From Gracilaria domingensis (taxonomy: Eukaryota; Rhodophyta; Florideophyceae; Gracilariales; Gracilariaceae): a DNA stretch of 64,000 nt. The position numbers and the translations under genes are program-made. The DNA is taken from assembly GCA_022539475.1 (NCBI GenBank), contig VCMS01000207.1, positions 1-64,000 on the forward strand. Direction: 5' to 3'. The notes below the pieces were generated by a model. The model worked only from the letters and a program-made list of their open reading frames with translations, had not been told where the DNA came from and made no database searches. This document shows, piece after piece, positions 1-11,176 of this stretch. Position 1 is the first letter of the stretch. Each line of letters opens with the position of its first letter.

Positions 1-689
1 TGGTCTGGCCCCCTCCCAGATTTTAGAGACCATCGCTTTTCAGAGGGGGGTTTATATAAAGAAATGAGCCATTGAATAATCTCAAAGAATGCATACTAGT
101 CGTATTTCTAATCTAAGGGTTCACTAGTTACTACTTGTATATTTATGTCTTGTGTGGGTTTCTTGATTGGTTCCTCCCACAACTGCTGTTTCGATGCGGT
201 CATAACCACCTGGCCATAATGAGTCTCTTGACCGTCTCTTTATAGACGCGAAGCAGCTTCTCCTTGAGACAGGTCAGGTCGCGTGTGCCTTCCATTCCAC
301 AGAAAAGTTGTCCGAAATTCCATTAGTTTTGCCCGAATCGATGAGTCGTTTCCATTTGATTGATGACATGTAAGGTTATCTCCTTGTTGGCAAGTAATAA
401 TTCCTTTCCATGGGACATGTCACGGACATGTCCTCAGCTGTTTTGTTCGTAATGGTTTGTCAACAAGACATTAATTCCTTTCCAACAATTTCTTGTTGAA
501 AATTAATCAATTTCCCTAATTAATTGTCAGTTCCTTCCCAATGCATGGGTGGATTAATGTCTCAGGTGCACCCAGTAAATTGCCACGTGGCCACCACTCT
601 GTCAACTGCTGAGTGGTGCTGCACATATACCTGCATCACGCCATCCGACTGTCTTCGTCACCTTGCAGACATCCCACCGAGTCGCTGCA
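1..689 (-). repeat. 3' LTR of element D (truncated by window start)
   Basis: Near-identical to 19991-20677 over its whole visible length. The inner edge is at 689 (minus-strand reading starts TGCAGCGACTC). Window base 1 corresponds to 19991 of the other copy, so about 100 bp of this LTR lie outside the window. Confidence 0.9.
51..60 (-). promoter_or_regulatory. TATA-like box inside the D LTR
   Basis: The palindromic stretch TTTATATAAA lies late in the LTR when read on the minus strand, a normal place for an LTR promoter. The other LTR has it at about 20040-20049. The assignment rests on position only. Confidence 0.45.
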
Positions 690-726
690 GCCACTCTCGC
701 ACCTATCGTTTATCCTGCCACCTCCC

Positions 727-975
727 ATGCCACCCCGTACCCGCTCAGTTCTCGATGTAGAGGCAGAGGAGGCCTCCATCGTGGACGAGATTCACGAAAT
801 TCTCTTCAACGTCACGTACGATTACCGCACGGGCTACATTGCTGGCTTCCGCGACGCCGTTTTCAGGATCCGCGCCACGCTACAGGAGCTAATTCGCGCC
901 GCCGAATCCGTAGGAACTGGAGACGTGCTGTTGACTCGTATTACCCTGAATGGTGTGCGTCGTATTCAGCGTTGA
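727..975 (+). CDS. Short antisense ORF of element D (82 aa), unknown
   Basis: An ATG-to-TGA ORF lies on the strand opposite to D gag-pol, in the space between the pol end (1148) and the 3' LTR (689). The ATG is 38 bp inside the LTR edge. The product has no recognisable domain. It is mostly helical in character, with an acidic N-terminal half, an aromatic segment (YDYRTGYIAGFRD) and a basic end (GVRRIQR). Codons mostly end in C or G. It shows no visible similarity to the long antisense ORFs of A and B but sits in the same slot. It could be a chance ORF. As part of a retroelement it is treated as a fossil. Confidence 0.45.
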   Translation: MPPRTRSVLDVEAEEASIVDEIHEILFNVTYDYRTGYIAGFRDAVFRIRATLQELIRAAESVGTGDVLLTRITLNGVRRIQR

Positions 976-1147
976 GTCCGCCCTAATTGCTTGATACTGA
1001 GGGCTTCCTGCTGCTTCTAGTAAAAATCTGCTTTCTTTGCGTAACGGACGCTCCTCTTCAATGCTTCTCCACACGCCCTTCTGCGCTGCATCTTCACACA
1101 CTCCCCACCTAAGCGGTCGCTTCGCCTGGGCGGCCGTGAATTACATC

Positions 1148-4100
1148 TTACATCGTAGTTCCCAAAGCTCCGTTGCGCGAAACTTCTTCAGTGGTGTATA
1201 CGAACGGATATGGAGGCTCTGGGTAGTCGGAGTCTGGATTGAAGTCCACAATGAACTCCTTCCGTTGTCCGATAAGTCGGATGTACTCCACCACTTGTTC
1301 TTCATGTGTTGCTGCTGGCGGGAGGTGACCATATTTTCCGACCACATAATGATAGAGAAGGAATATGGTTCTATCAGCGCCAAGTCTCGTCATTTGTGGG
1401 TGTAGCCTTCGTGCCAACCTTCCCAGCATTTCATGAGAACGTCTTGTGATGTACTGACCATATACGTGGTGTACGCTAAGGAAGAGATGGAAGCAGTTCC
1501 AGACAACCCTGTGCTTCTCCCAATCTTCACAATCCAATGGCGCAAGCCAGTCTTCTAGTGTACGACCACCGACTTCCAGAGTTAGATAATCTACTTCTGG
1601 GTTGCGAACTTCGTAGTCGACAAAAATTGGCATTGTAACCATGTCAAGTGCATGACTCACTTCTTGTCGCAAGGTCCTTGGTCGCTCGTAATAGGGTTTG
1701 AGTCTCCTTGCGTGTATGCCTTTTCGGGACATGCGGCGATGCGGAGAGATGAGGTAGTACCGAGGGTGACTTGCACGAATAACATGACAAGGGCCATAGA
1801 ACTTTGAGATAAACGACGGCCACTTGATTCCGGGATTCATAGCTCCTGCTCGCATGACTAGGACCTGGTCTCCCACTGCAAACCTATGGCCATAGCGTCC
1901 TTCGTTCCTTCGCGCGGGTTGCCTATCGACGCGAGTGGCCCTACCGATTGCGGCTGCTTGAAGTTCTGTAATTCTGTTTGCCGGGGAGGCCGAAGTTATG
2001 AACGGAGGAGGATCGGTATGGTGCATGCCAGGGTAGACCCCGTATAGCAGCTCAAAAGAGGAGTACCCCTCAGTCATTTGACGAGTTCTGTACCCGAATA
2101 AAACATCAGGCAATGCTTCATCCCAGCCAACGCTTTTCTCATGAATGATCTTGCTTAGTGATCTCTTAATGGTTCCCACCATCCTTTCTGCTCGTCCATT
2201 TGACATCGGTGCGTACGCTAGAACAGGTTTGAGCGAGATACCGTGCTTCCACATGTATTCTTGCACCGTAACCGCTAGAAAAGATGTTGCATTATCAGAT
2301 ATGATGACACGTGGGTAACCAAAGGGGGCAACAATCTCTTGCTTCACAAATCTTAGGACTTCAGCCGCTGTGGCGTTCTTCGTAGCTAGAGCGACAGGCC
2401 ATCCTGTTAAATGCTCCACTCCTATCAGAAGGAACCGATTACCATTGCGAGTGGGGCGGAACGGTCCGGCGAAATCGATAGAAAATGTGTCGAAAACATT
2501 TGTAAGTGAGGCCCGCTGACCAGCGCGATAAGCTAGAAAGGCGCCCATGAATTGGCATCCGTTACAGCTCCTGACATATTCAGAGACTTCAAAGCGCATA
2601 GTGGGCCACCAAAATCTAGTAGAGAGATGTTTCATGGTTGCCTTGAAGTCCCAGTGCCCCACATCATCATGGAAGGTTCGAATGATTTGGATCCTTTCGG
2701 ATACATTGGGGACGAGCCTTAGCCAACCACCCATTCTGCGATAAAGGCCTCTATCCCAGACTGTAAACTTCTTTGCGTTGCGTTTGATTGCAGCCCTAAT
2801 TTTGGGGTCCTCTTCGTCGATCGCCATGTGGTTCAAGTGCCGTGCGATGTTGGCATAGTAAGGCTCTAAGCCATTGAACGCGTCAGTAACTGGGGAGGCC
2901 ACGGCAGATGAGTTCTCATATTTGTTCATGGCAAAGCGAGAAAGGTAGTCCGCTGCGTGGTTCTTGTCGCCAGCACGATAGACGATTTCGAACTCATACT
3001 CAGCCAAGAAGTCCAACCATCTGGCCAGCCGACCGTGCATATCTTTCTTTGTGAACGCATATTTTAAAGCCTGGTGGTCCGTGACCAACTGAAAGGGCTG
3101 AGAACCAAGTAGGTACATTCTGAACTTCTTCAACGCAAAGACAACAGCTAAGGCTTCTTGTTCACATACTGAATACCTTTTCTCTGTTGCCGTCATGGTT
3201 CTGCTCGCGTATTGTAGCGGATGAAAGTTCCCATCTGACTTCTTTTGCGCCAGAACGGCACCCAGTGCGACTGAGGAAGCATCTGTTTCAACGCGGAATG
3301 GAGAGTCAAAGTCGGGAAAAGCCAAGACGGGGGGTGTCGTGAGTTTCTGCTTCAACTCATTGAAAGCCTTGAGCATTTCATCAGTGAACTCTAGTCTTCC
3401 CTTACCCGAGGTGGAGGCATGCAGGACCGACGAGGTCTCGGCAAAATGCGTAATAAATCGTCGGTAGTACCCCGCAAGGCCCAGGAAGCTTCTTAGCTCG
3501 GTAACTGTCCTTGGCACTGGAGCATTTTGAATGGCCTCGACCTTTCCTGTATCCACAGACACACCAGTCTCTTCCACAACATGCCCTAGCAGCTTGATCT
3601 TAGGTTGAGCGAACTCGCACTTGGAAATCTTCAGTTTTAGACCATGCGACGAGATAGTTTTCAGCACAGTTCCAACATGTTCGAGATGCTCCTCAAGGCT
3701 TTTGGAAAATATTACCACATCATCAACATAGACCCGAGCAAACTCACAGCGATTGAGGATCGAGTCCATCATACGTTGGAACGTGGATGGCGCGTTCATG
3801 AGCCCAAACGGCATGACTTCAAACTGGTACGTGCCCTGCCTACAGAAAAAAGTGGTCATCACTTTGCACTTCTGTGACATGCGGATCTGCCAATATTCTG
3901 AGAATAGGTCAAGAGTCGTGAAGAAGGAGGCTCCCCGAATATCGTCAAATATCTGTTCCATGCGAGGCAACGGCCACCGATCGGCTTTCATGACCCTGTT
4001 CAACGACCTATAGTCTACGCAGAACCTAGGCTTCCCGTCCTTCTTAGTAGCTATGACAACGGGAAAAGACCAGGGGGATGTACAAGGCTTGATGATATCT

Positions 4101-5281
4101 GCTGATAGCATCTTGTCAACCTCTTTCCTAACCACTTCATCATGCTTCGGTGGCAGGCGTCTTACTCGAGATTATATGGGTGTATCGACAGTGAGTGAGA
4201 ACTCGTGCATCACGGGGACATCGGAGGGGCGCAGATCATACAAAGACCAGGCTACGACATCCAGGTAGAGCAACGTGGCTAGCAACCTCTGTGGTGCCTC
4301 AAGAGGTAAGTGCGATACTCTCTCAAGGATAATTGCCCTTTGATCCGCATCCGGATGATAGTCTCTTCTGTCAAAGGTCCTACCATCTCCGTCCCGAGCA
4401 ATGGGATCCAGTAATGAGAACTCAACCTGGGAGGTAAGGCAGTTTGCTTCAACCCTTTTCTCACTATCGTCAACCCCATGTGGACCCTGCTGTTCGCTAG
4501 ATTGCTCTTCATCGCTCGATGCTTTGGAGGGATCTCTAGCATTAAGAGGTGGTTGCGAGGGGCCTGGCCGCAACCCGGTGCTTCCCGAGCTGCCAATGGC
4601 TTGCGTCTGAAATTCCTCTTGAGGAAGCTCTTCCTCGAAGGCGATTACAAGAAGGCCCTCGTCATCCTCCTCCAGCTTTCCCATACGACCAAAGGGCATG
4701 TTGTGTTGCCCTAAGTGCGGAGGATGTGCAGGATCGGGAACGGGGTACCGTATTTCAACCCGTACGACCAAAACGTCGCTAACAAGCTCGCCTTCTTCAA
4801 GTGGTAACAGCTTGGCTTCGTCCTTGATGGGGATAGTGAGGACTGGGTCCCGATAGAGAGGCGTGTCAGCGGTCTCAACCTCTTCGGGGGAGGAGTCTTC
4901 CTCTTCTGCAATTTCTTCATGATCTTCTTCATGATCTACTTCATCACCTACTTCATTATTCACTTCATCATCTACTTCTTCATCTGCATCTTCTTCTTCA
5001 TCTACTTCGACTTCATCTTCATGGTGTACAACTTCTTCAAGATTCTCTCTCTTATCAGGCTGCTGGACGCTGGTGTCCGTCGACGAGCTTTGGAAAGACG
5101 ATGGATTCGGATGACAGTCGTCAACAGACCCCTGGAGCCCCACGTAAGTGACATGTTCTTGTCGTTCCTCTCCTTGGGGTGCGTCGGGAGGGTCTCGCTC
5201 ACTTTGCGTGTCTGGGATTGGCCACCCCTCTTCGAATCGAACTACGTGTGCGGCGAGGGGATCCACCTCCAGTACTCCCAT
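1148..5281 (-). CDS. Pol region of element D (acidic linker, RT, RNase H, integrase, C-terminal extension)
   Basis: This is the Gypsy-type polyprotein region. An acidic, Asp/Glu-rich linker precedes the reverse transcriptase (FCVDYRSLN, PFGLMNAPSTFQ, catalytic YVDD in ARVYVDDVVIFS). RNase H follows (ETDASSVALGAVL, CEQEALAVV, TDHQAL), then integrase with an HHCC-type zinc finger and a DDE core (IDFAGPF, IISDNATSF, NGRAERMVGTIKR). After the integrase there is a C-terminal tail of roughly 180 residues, about 1148-1690, rich in Tyr, His and Trp, with no chromodomain and no family I recognise. Its 5' end overlaps the end of the gag region, an arrangement common where the family uses frameshifting. 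The region looks broken. Confidence 0.85.
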
Positions 5282-7593
5282 GTTCCCATAAGGTAGTTGA
5301 GATGTGTGAGGATGGACAGGATCACCAGGCGCCAGCTGAGGTAACGACGATAAACTCGGAAGATGAGGTAGTCCGGCTGACCATCCGGATCTTCCGGTCT
5401 TAACAAGACAACATCGCTCCTTATCGGAAGGACAAGACCTTGCTCGGGTGGAAGAGAACCTTCTTCATCATTCTCACTCGAACTGTCTTCGTTTTCGTCT
5501 GCTGCTTCAAGTCTTTCGCGCTCCTCATCCAATACTTGTGGTTGAGGCAGCACGGGTTCCCCTTCTTCTTGGGTGACGTTCAACTCCTGAAAATCTTCCA
5601 CATAATTTCGATGGAGCGAGACAACTGAGGGCTGACGTCCGCTCGGCAATCCTTGCTCATGATGCAAGGCGGACAGAGCATATGCCGACGTGTCCGGTTT
5701 GCCTTTCGGGAAGAAGAAAGTAGGTTCTGCTTCATCCTGATCATCCTCACTTTCGGAGGAGAACGAGTCGGAGGCCGACGTGAAGTCCTCACTGTCCGTA
5801 TGTGCCATTTCCTCAACAAAGTCTTCATCAGGCCGATGGTAGTCCAGTGGCAAGACGGTGCTGTCACCATCGAACCGCATGGAGACTTGCTGAGTGCCAA
5901 GGTCCAAACAAGCTTGCAAAGATTCAAGCGTAGGGCACCCAATTATGACGTGAAAGGGGGGGTTCTCCACGACTAAGAAGTCCAAAGGTGCTCGCAGAGA
6001 GCCGAATACTACTGGTATATCTTGTACTCGCCCTCGGACCAAGGATTTCGTCCCGTCAGCAACAATGATCCTCCGGCCTGAAGGCCTTAGTTCAAGGGAC
6101 AACCTTTGGCTAAAAGCGATCGACATCAAATTGGGGATTGCGCCTGAATCCAGCAACGCCTGGCACACGGTCCCGTATACCGCCACATTAACCACTTTTA
6201 GGGATGGAGGCAGCGCCGGAGCCTGAGCGAGTGCTACCTTCTTACCACTGAAGCTCCCGGAAAGAATCCGACGAAGATCTTTCTTAGCGTTGTCAGCCTC
6301 TCCCCGAGCTAACTGACCAAACGTAATCCCAGTTGGGGCTTTAGCAAGCTCTTCATAAACGTTGTACTTAGCGATATGCTCTTGGATCTTAATCTTCTTA
6401 GGCTTGGCCTTCGGCTTGCCAGTTGAAGTCTTTCGCGCTTTCGATGGTGCCTTCGAGATTCCTCTTGGTGGCTTAGCCACGGCTCCAGCATCCTGGCTTT
6501 GGGGAAACATCACAGGTGAGATGCCTGGAAGGGTAGTGGTGCGGGGCTGCTTTGGCAGAGGGTTACCGTCTGAGTCTCTTTTCGTCGTAGTCACGACATC
6601 ATCATCGTCAGAGTCATTGATAACCACTGACACAGGGTTTTCCTCAGACCTGATGCGCACGTTCTTTTCCTTTAAAGCCCTCTCCACGCCCGACTCGGAC
6701 TTGACACCTTCAAAGGACACGTTAGAGCCTGGTTCCGCCTTAGGCTTGGACCAACAAGTCGTTACGGAGTGACCGATCCTTCCGCAGCGACCGCAGCGCG
6801 TGTTGCGATGCGGGTTCAGTTCGCAACGGTTTGCAAAGTGACCAGGCTGGTGACAGTAGGAGCAAGTCTGCTCCTTCTCTTGACGAGGCCCTGCCGCTTG
6901 AGTGTTCTTTACGAGGAGGTGAAGCTCCGCCATTTGCTCAGCCAGTCGCTCAACCTTGTCTTCAAGTGGCGCTGCACTCGGGCGTGCGGCTTTCGTCTTC
7001 GAGGTCCTCTGTAACATTTGCCTCGGTGGTGGAAGCGCGCTCAATGCGCCGTAGGAGCCCAGCGCTTTCCTTCCTGCTACAAAGGATCTCACCAAGCCCT
7101 TAAGAGCGTCGTAAGTGTCCGCTCCGCGGAAGATGATAAATTGGGCTAGATCGGCATACTCCATAGCGGCATTACGTAGAAGGCCAAACTTCGCCTTCTC
7201 GTTGAAGCCTGCTAACTCATAATAAGCATCCATCTTCTTCAATGATCCCAATAGATCCCCATAATCTAGACGAGCAGTGACAGCGCAACGGGTTTGCTCT
7301 TCAGGCTCATCAGTGCCCCCAAGGCGCTCAATGAGGGCCTGCTTCACACCAGCGTATTCTCGGGCCTCACTCGTAAGCGAACCGTTCATAGCGTAGGTAT
7401 CATAATAAAAGTTAAAGGCCTCTCCTTCTAGAAACCCAAGAAGCCTCACTGCGCGCTCACCATCATCCATACCAACGGTGGCCACGTTCTCGAAATAGAA
7501 GAGAAACTTTCGGACATCCATAGAAGTCCCATTGAAAGACATGACTGGTTCACGCGGAGCTGGGGTCTGCTGGGGGTACCATGTGGACGCCAT
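5242..7593 (-). CDS. Gag-protease region of element D
   Basis: ATG at 7593 (MASTWYPQQT) was chosen because the codons upstream offer no ATG in frame. The capsid-like N-terminal third is followed by two CCHC zinc knuckles (CSYCHQPGHFANRC and CGRCGRIGHSVTTC) that would bind RNA. A retropepsin-like segment follows, with ALLDSGAIPNLMS as the catalytic motif and a downstream hydrophobic IIGCPTLESL segment. An acidic tail leads to the linker. Carrying the protease on gag rather than pol resembles several plant and fungal Gypsy groups. Confidence 0.85.
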   Translation of the reverse strand: MASTWYPQQTPAPREPVMSFNGTSMDVRKFLFYFENVATVGMDDGERAVRLLGFLEGEAFNFYYDTYAMNGSLTSEAREYAGVKQALIERLGGTDEPEEQTRCAVTARLDYGDLLGSLKKMDAYYELAGFNEKAKFGLLRNAAMEYADLAQFIIFRGADTYDALKGLVRSFVAGRKALGSYGALSALPPPRQMLQRTSKTKAARPSAAPLEDKVERLAEQMAELHLLVKNTQAAGPRQEKEQTCSYCHQPGHFANRCELNPHRNTRCGRCGRIGHSVTTCWSKPKAEPGSNVSFEGVKSESGVERALKEKNVRIRSEENPVSVVINDSDDDDVVTTTKRDSDGNPLPKQPRTTTLPGISPVMFPQSQDAGAVAKPPRGISKAPSKARKTSTGKPKAKPKKIKIQEHIAKYNVYEELAKAPTGITFGQLARGEADNAKKDLRRILSGSFSGKKVALAQAPALPPSLKVVNVAVYGTVCQALLDSGAIPNLMSIAFSQRLSLELRPSGRRIIVADGTKSLVRGRVQDIPVVFGSLRAPLDFLVVENPPFHVIIGCPTLESLQACLDLGTQQVSMRFDGDSTVLPLDYHRPDEDFVEEMAHTDSEDFTSASDSFSSESEDDQDEAEPTFFFPKGKPDTSAYALSALHHEQGLPSGRQPSVVSLHRNYVEDFQELNVTQEEGEPVLPQPQVLDEERERLEAADENEDSSSENDEEGSLPPEQGLVLPIRSDVVLLRPEDPDGQPDYLIFRVYRRYLSWRLVILSILTHLNYLMGTWEYWRWIPSPHT

Positions 7594-7899
7594 TTTTGTG
7601 GACTTTGGCGCGGGTGGTGACAACCCAACTGCAGAAACGAAACACCAGGGGGTACCAGCCGTCGTGCTGTTGTTGACGGCAACGTAGCGTTCTGTTGTTG
7701 CTAGCGTATGGTAGGCAGCAAAGATCAGCAGCCCTGTGACAGCAAACTAGAGTAGTCCACAGCTGGGCGGGGAGCGAAAGAACGCAAAGGGTGCGCAAAC
7801 GTCAACCTAAGTTCGTCGGAACTGTGTACTGGTAGTTGCAAGCGACGGCGTAGAAGTGCAAGCGAGCCCAAGACAGGGCAGCACGACTAGCCGCGTAGA
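7594..7899. other. 5' untranslated leader of element D, up to the insertion point of A
   Basis: About 300 bp lie between D gag and the A insertion site. There is no convincing ORF. The GTAGA target copy at 7895-7899 is repeated at 19853-19857 on the other side of A. Confidence 0.6.
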
Positions 7900-8873
7900 T
7901 GTAGGGCAAACTCGGAAGAGTGAAACCCACCAGACTGTCCGAAGGTCCGCTCTCGTGAGAGATGGCAGACCAGTGACAGAGCCCTCTGTACCACCGTAAC
8001 TCGGTTGTAAGGCCGAAGTGGCAACTGGCTATACCTACAGAGGTGATAGGCCACGTGGTGAGGAAACGATGAGAAACTCCAGAGATGGGGTGGTATCGGC
8101 AACGATGAAACACGACCAACGACAGGTGTAGTCCCGAGAGGGAAAGCAACAGAAAACAACAACCAAACAACACCCACACGCGACGGGTAGGGCCTCCTCG
8201 GCACTGTGCCCGGAGCGGGGCGAGATCCTCCAACGGTAATGCACGGGTTTCTGTAAACACGGCAAAACTCTATACAGAGTCGGATCACTTCGTAATCTAG
8301 TCCTATACCTCCTCGGTACGACCCTCAGGTCCCGACATCAACGACAGATGTTCCTCAAAGGTACCGAGAGGGTAGGACCACCGTAACCAGACGTGGCTAT
8401 ACTCGCGAGAGTGATAACCCACGTAGGCGGTTGGCGCCAGAGCCTCACTCGTGTAGAGTCCACTCGGGAGAGCGCTACTCGACAAAGAGTTCACTTAGAA
8501 GTGCTCGGGTTGACTTTACAAAGGTGCTCGCGACGACGAGGTCGAGCTCACTTAAGTAGGTCTAAACTAACTATGTACACGTGGTGCACACCCGCGGGGG
8601 TCCGTACACGTGGCTAGCCCAGTGTCAGGCACCTCAGGTGCACTACCTATTGTCCCGTAATATGCACACACACGGTGGTGTAGTACACGCGTCCACTTAG
8701 CGGTATTGGCCAGCAATGGCAACCCTGATTACAGGTAACTGTGGGAAAGCCATTCCAAAAGTAACCGCCAAAATTGGGTCCAACTCATAACTCTTCGAGT
8801 GCATCCTCGTATCACTCCCCTGAGTATATGAGGCGCATCATCCTGATAACCACGCAAAATGCGTTGCTCTACA
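7900..8873 (-). repeat. 3' LTR of element A
   Basis: A 974-bp near-identical copy of 18881-19852. ORFs on both strands inside it recur in the other LTR simply because the LTRs are copies. Confidence 0.95.
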
Positions 8874-8889
8874 TCTCCCCCTCCTTAGA
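8874..8889 (-). other. Polypurine tract of element A
   Basis: On the minus strand a purine run (TCTAAGGAGGGGGAGA) abuts the LTR start TGTAGAGC exactly, as expected for the plus-strand primer of a Gypsy element. Confidence 0.8.
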
Positions 8890-8952
8890 GCCGAGAACGA
8901 CTTCGAGGCTGAAGTTTTGTGCGAAACGCAAGTACGTAAATACGTCACAATC

Positions 8953-10806
8953 ATGAGCAGTACCAACTCCTCGGTTTCTATACCTCGCAAGCGCGATACA
9001 CACTCAAGCGAACAGAGTATTCAAGTATCCGAACTCGATCACAGTACATCATCTGTCATTCCGATGAACCCGAATCAGTTTCCTCATCACCCGACGGGTC
9101 AGGCGAGCGCGTCGAGCTACCCTCAGCCGGGTTCTGCGACGGCTCCACTGCCTCAGTCTCAACCGATGGTCCCGGTGAACGTTCCGTTATGGAATTCAGC
9201 GCAAGCGATGCCGCTGATGGCGAACCAAGCTGGTTGGATATCGAAGGAATCTCTCGCAGTACGCGATCCACTCCGTGATGGGTTTGCGTTCAGCCGTGCC
9301 CCGTGGTTTCATTCGGTAGCTGTTAACGATGACACTCTCCTGGAGTCGTATGCCGAAAACGGTTTCCTACCGGGCGGTCTGCCGTTAGCGGTAGTGCAAT
9401 CCCCAGAATGGAAAGTTCGTATAGCGATCGACCCGATGCTCCTCCGGTACGATACCCGCGAGGGTGAGAACCTGAACACCGCGCGCGCGGAACACGCGAA
9501 GTTGGCGTACAAGAGACTCAGTCGAGTGCACCTCGAGCACCTGGTTCCACCGTCATATGGGTTCGATACTCCGTTCTACCGTACTTTCGGTGAAGTCCGA
9601 TATGGAGACAACTTGGCGACGTTCGACCATGCGCGGTACGCTGGCGATGGCCCGACCACATCGAGGTTGATGTTGTGCTGGAATCGGCCCATACTCCGAG
9701 CGGAGTTCCGTTATCTTCGCAAGAACGCTTCCCAGGGTGGGTTCGTCAACCGCATTCGGTTTGAGCGGAAAGCTCGTTCCCGTCATGGGTATCTGATTCC
9801 GTACCCGAATATCGAGACCGAGAGGTACAGACCGCAGGCCTTTGTTGGACGGTTCCCTCCTCTACCAGATTGGTGGCGTGATGTGGAGGTACCCAAAGGG
9901 TGTTTTGCAGAACTGCCTCCGTGCTTGAGTTACATCGGCTCCCGATTGATCAACGATCCGCGTTCAGGATGGTGGGGTCTCGTAGCCGGCGAGTGGGCGG
10001 CACACGTAGCAGCGTTTCTCCTCTGGGAGGCTTACGACAACTACCGTGTTTGGTATATTCCGCCGATGCTTCGCAGCATTATCCGCTCGCTGGATTTGCA
10101 CACTCCCTTGGGGTCCGAAGAAAACGTGGATGAGATCCATTACATCTTGGATGCTATCGATGGAGTCGATTGGGAAACGGTGCCCCGTTCGCAACGCGGG
10201 AAAGGTCCTCGTCGTCACTACGACCGCTCACCCGGTAGGAGACATCCCACCGCAGGAGATTTCGTGTATTACGACCCATGGGAGGGTACGATGACGACTA
10301 GCGCATATGCCGAGTGGGCAGCGAACCAGCCACGGTCGATTCCAGACAGTCACCCCGTTGGGTTCATGTTCAGTGACAACTGGGTCGCCCCAGTAGATCT
10401 GGATGATCCGAACATGGATACCGGTGGAGAGGCGGCGGGAGCACTCGTCGAGATGGACCAGGAGTTGGCGAACGACCTACCGGCGGCGAATCAGGTGTTG
10501 CACGCCAGCGGCGGGGTACCCCAGGCTCCTGTGGGTTGGAATGTTCCGACTCAAGCGAGTGTTCCGGTGGTGGGTCCGGCCCCTGTAGCGGCTACCGTTC
10601 CTTCGGTCCTTCCGGCCCCGACAGCTCCGGTCGCTCCGGGAGATTCTCCGGCGAACATCGCGATGTTGCGCGCCAGTCTCCAGAACGCTGGAATTATCGT
10701 GCCCGATCATCTCACCACTATGGCAGGGATACTGGCTTACGCCGTTCCGCACCCTTCGCAGGGTCCCTCCGGTAGCGGCGGTGCCGGTCCCTCATCGGGG
10801 GTGTAA
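8953..10806 (+). CDS. Long antisense extra ORF of element A (617 aa), unknown conserved protein
   Basis: The ORF lies opposite to gag-pol, between the chromodomain end of pol and the 3' LTR. The ATG at 8953 is 80 bp from the LTR edge, so transcription would need an antisense promoter in or next to the 3' LTR. The N-terminal 75 residues are Ser/Pro/Gln-rich and disordered in character. The middle, about residues 85-460, is globular with many Trp, Tyr and Arg residues (FYRTFGEVRYGD, RPILRAEFRYLR, ELPPCLSYIGS, EAYDNYRVWYIPP). The tail is Pro/Ala/Gly-rich. The middle is clearly homologous to 31004-32845 in element B. I recognise no known domain. A capsid-like, envelope-like or regulatory role cannot be told apart. 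It looks whole. Confidence 0.8.
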   Translation: MSSTNSSVSIPRKRDTHSSEQSIQVSELDHSTSSVIPMNPNQFPHHPTGQASASSYPQPGSATAPLPQSQPMVPVNVPLWNSAQAMPLMANQAGWISKESLAVRDPLRDGFAFSRAPWFHSVAVNDDTLLESYAENGFLPGGLPLAVVQSPEWKVRIAIDPMLLRYDTREGENLNTARAEHAKLAYKRLSRVHLEHLVPPSYGFDTPFYRTFGEVRYGDNLATFDHARYAGDGPTTSRLMLCWNRPILRAEFRYLRKNASQGGFVNRIRFERKARSRHGYLIPYPNIETERYRPQAFVGRFPPLPDWWRDVEVPKGCFAELPPCLSYIGSRLINDPRSGWWGLVAGEWAAHVAAFLLWEAYDNYRVWYIPPMLRSIIRSLDLHTPLGSEENVDEIHYILDAIDGVDWETVPRSQRGKGPRRHYDRSPGRRHPTAGDFVYYDPWEGTMTTSAYAEWAANQPRSIPDSHPVGFMFSDNWVAPVDLDDPNMDTGGEAAGALVEMDQELANDLPAANQVLHASGGVPQAPVGWNVPTQASVPVVGPAPVAATVPSVLPAPTAPVAPGDSPANIAMLRASLQNAGIIVPDHLTTMAGILAYAVPHPSQGPSGSGGAGPSSGV

Positions 10807-11176
10807 GATGACCAGCAGGGCTGGAGGACTTGGTCCTTAGTATAAGATAGAAACAGTAAAACCATCTAGTGGTAACTTTCGCTTCACCCCTTTTGCCTGT
10901 TCTCCACGAACTTGATCGATCTTCGATTACTTCTTCACTCACACTGTGTTCAAGTGTACTTCACTTCTTTGGTGCTTCTTCTACTCTAACCGTTTTAAAT
11001 CGGTACAACCGGCATTTCGGTATGCTCTTCTTTCTTTCTTCTCACTTCCTCTAGTTAAGTCTTCACCGCTTCATTGGTCTTCTTCCTTCCTTCATCCCCA
11101 CACAGAAGGGGTCAACTCTCCATTCTGAGTCTTCCGCATCGCGGTATAGTTGAAAGCTCCTCACCGGGAACGGTTC
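10807..11176. other. Spacer between the antisense ORF and the chromodomain end of pol in element A
   Basis: The two convergent coding regions meet here. The spacer is rich in TTC/CTT runs on the plus strand, with no ORF worth calling. It is a plausible place for polyadenylation signals of both transcripts, but I see no clear signal. Confidence 0.4.

Noticed and set aside
4919-5040. TTCATC-rich repeat on the plus strand as a microsatellite of interest
   Set aside because: It is simply the DNA behind the Asp/Glu-rich linker of element D on the minus strand.
7802-8260. ORFs of 130-150 aa inside the A LTR (also 18780-19241), hydrophobic and apparently conserved
   Set aside because: They are conserved only because the two LTRs are copies. 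Overlapping frames on the same strand are equally open, and there is no coding bias.
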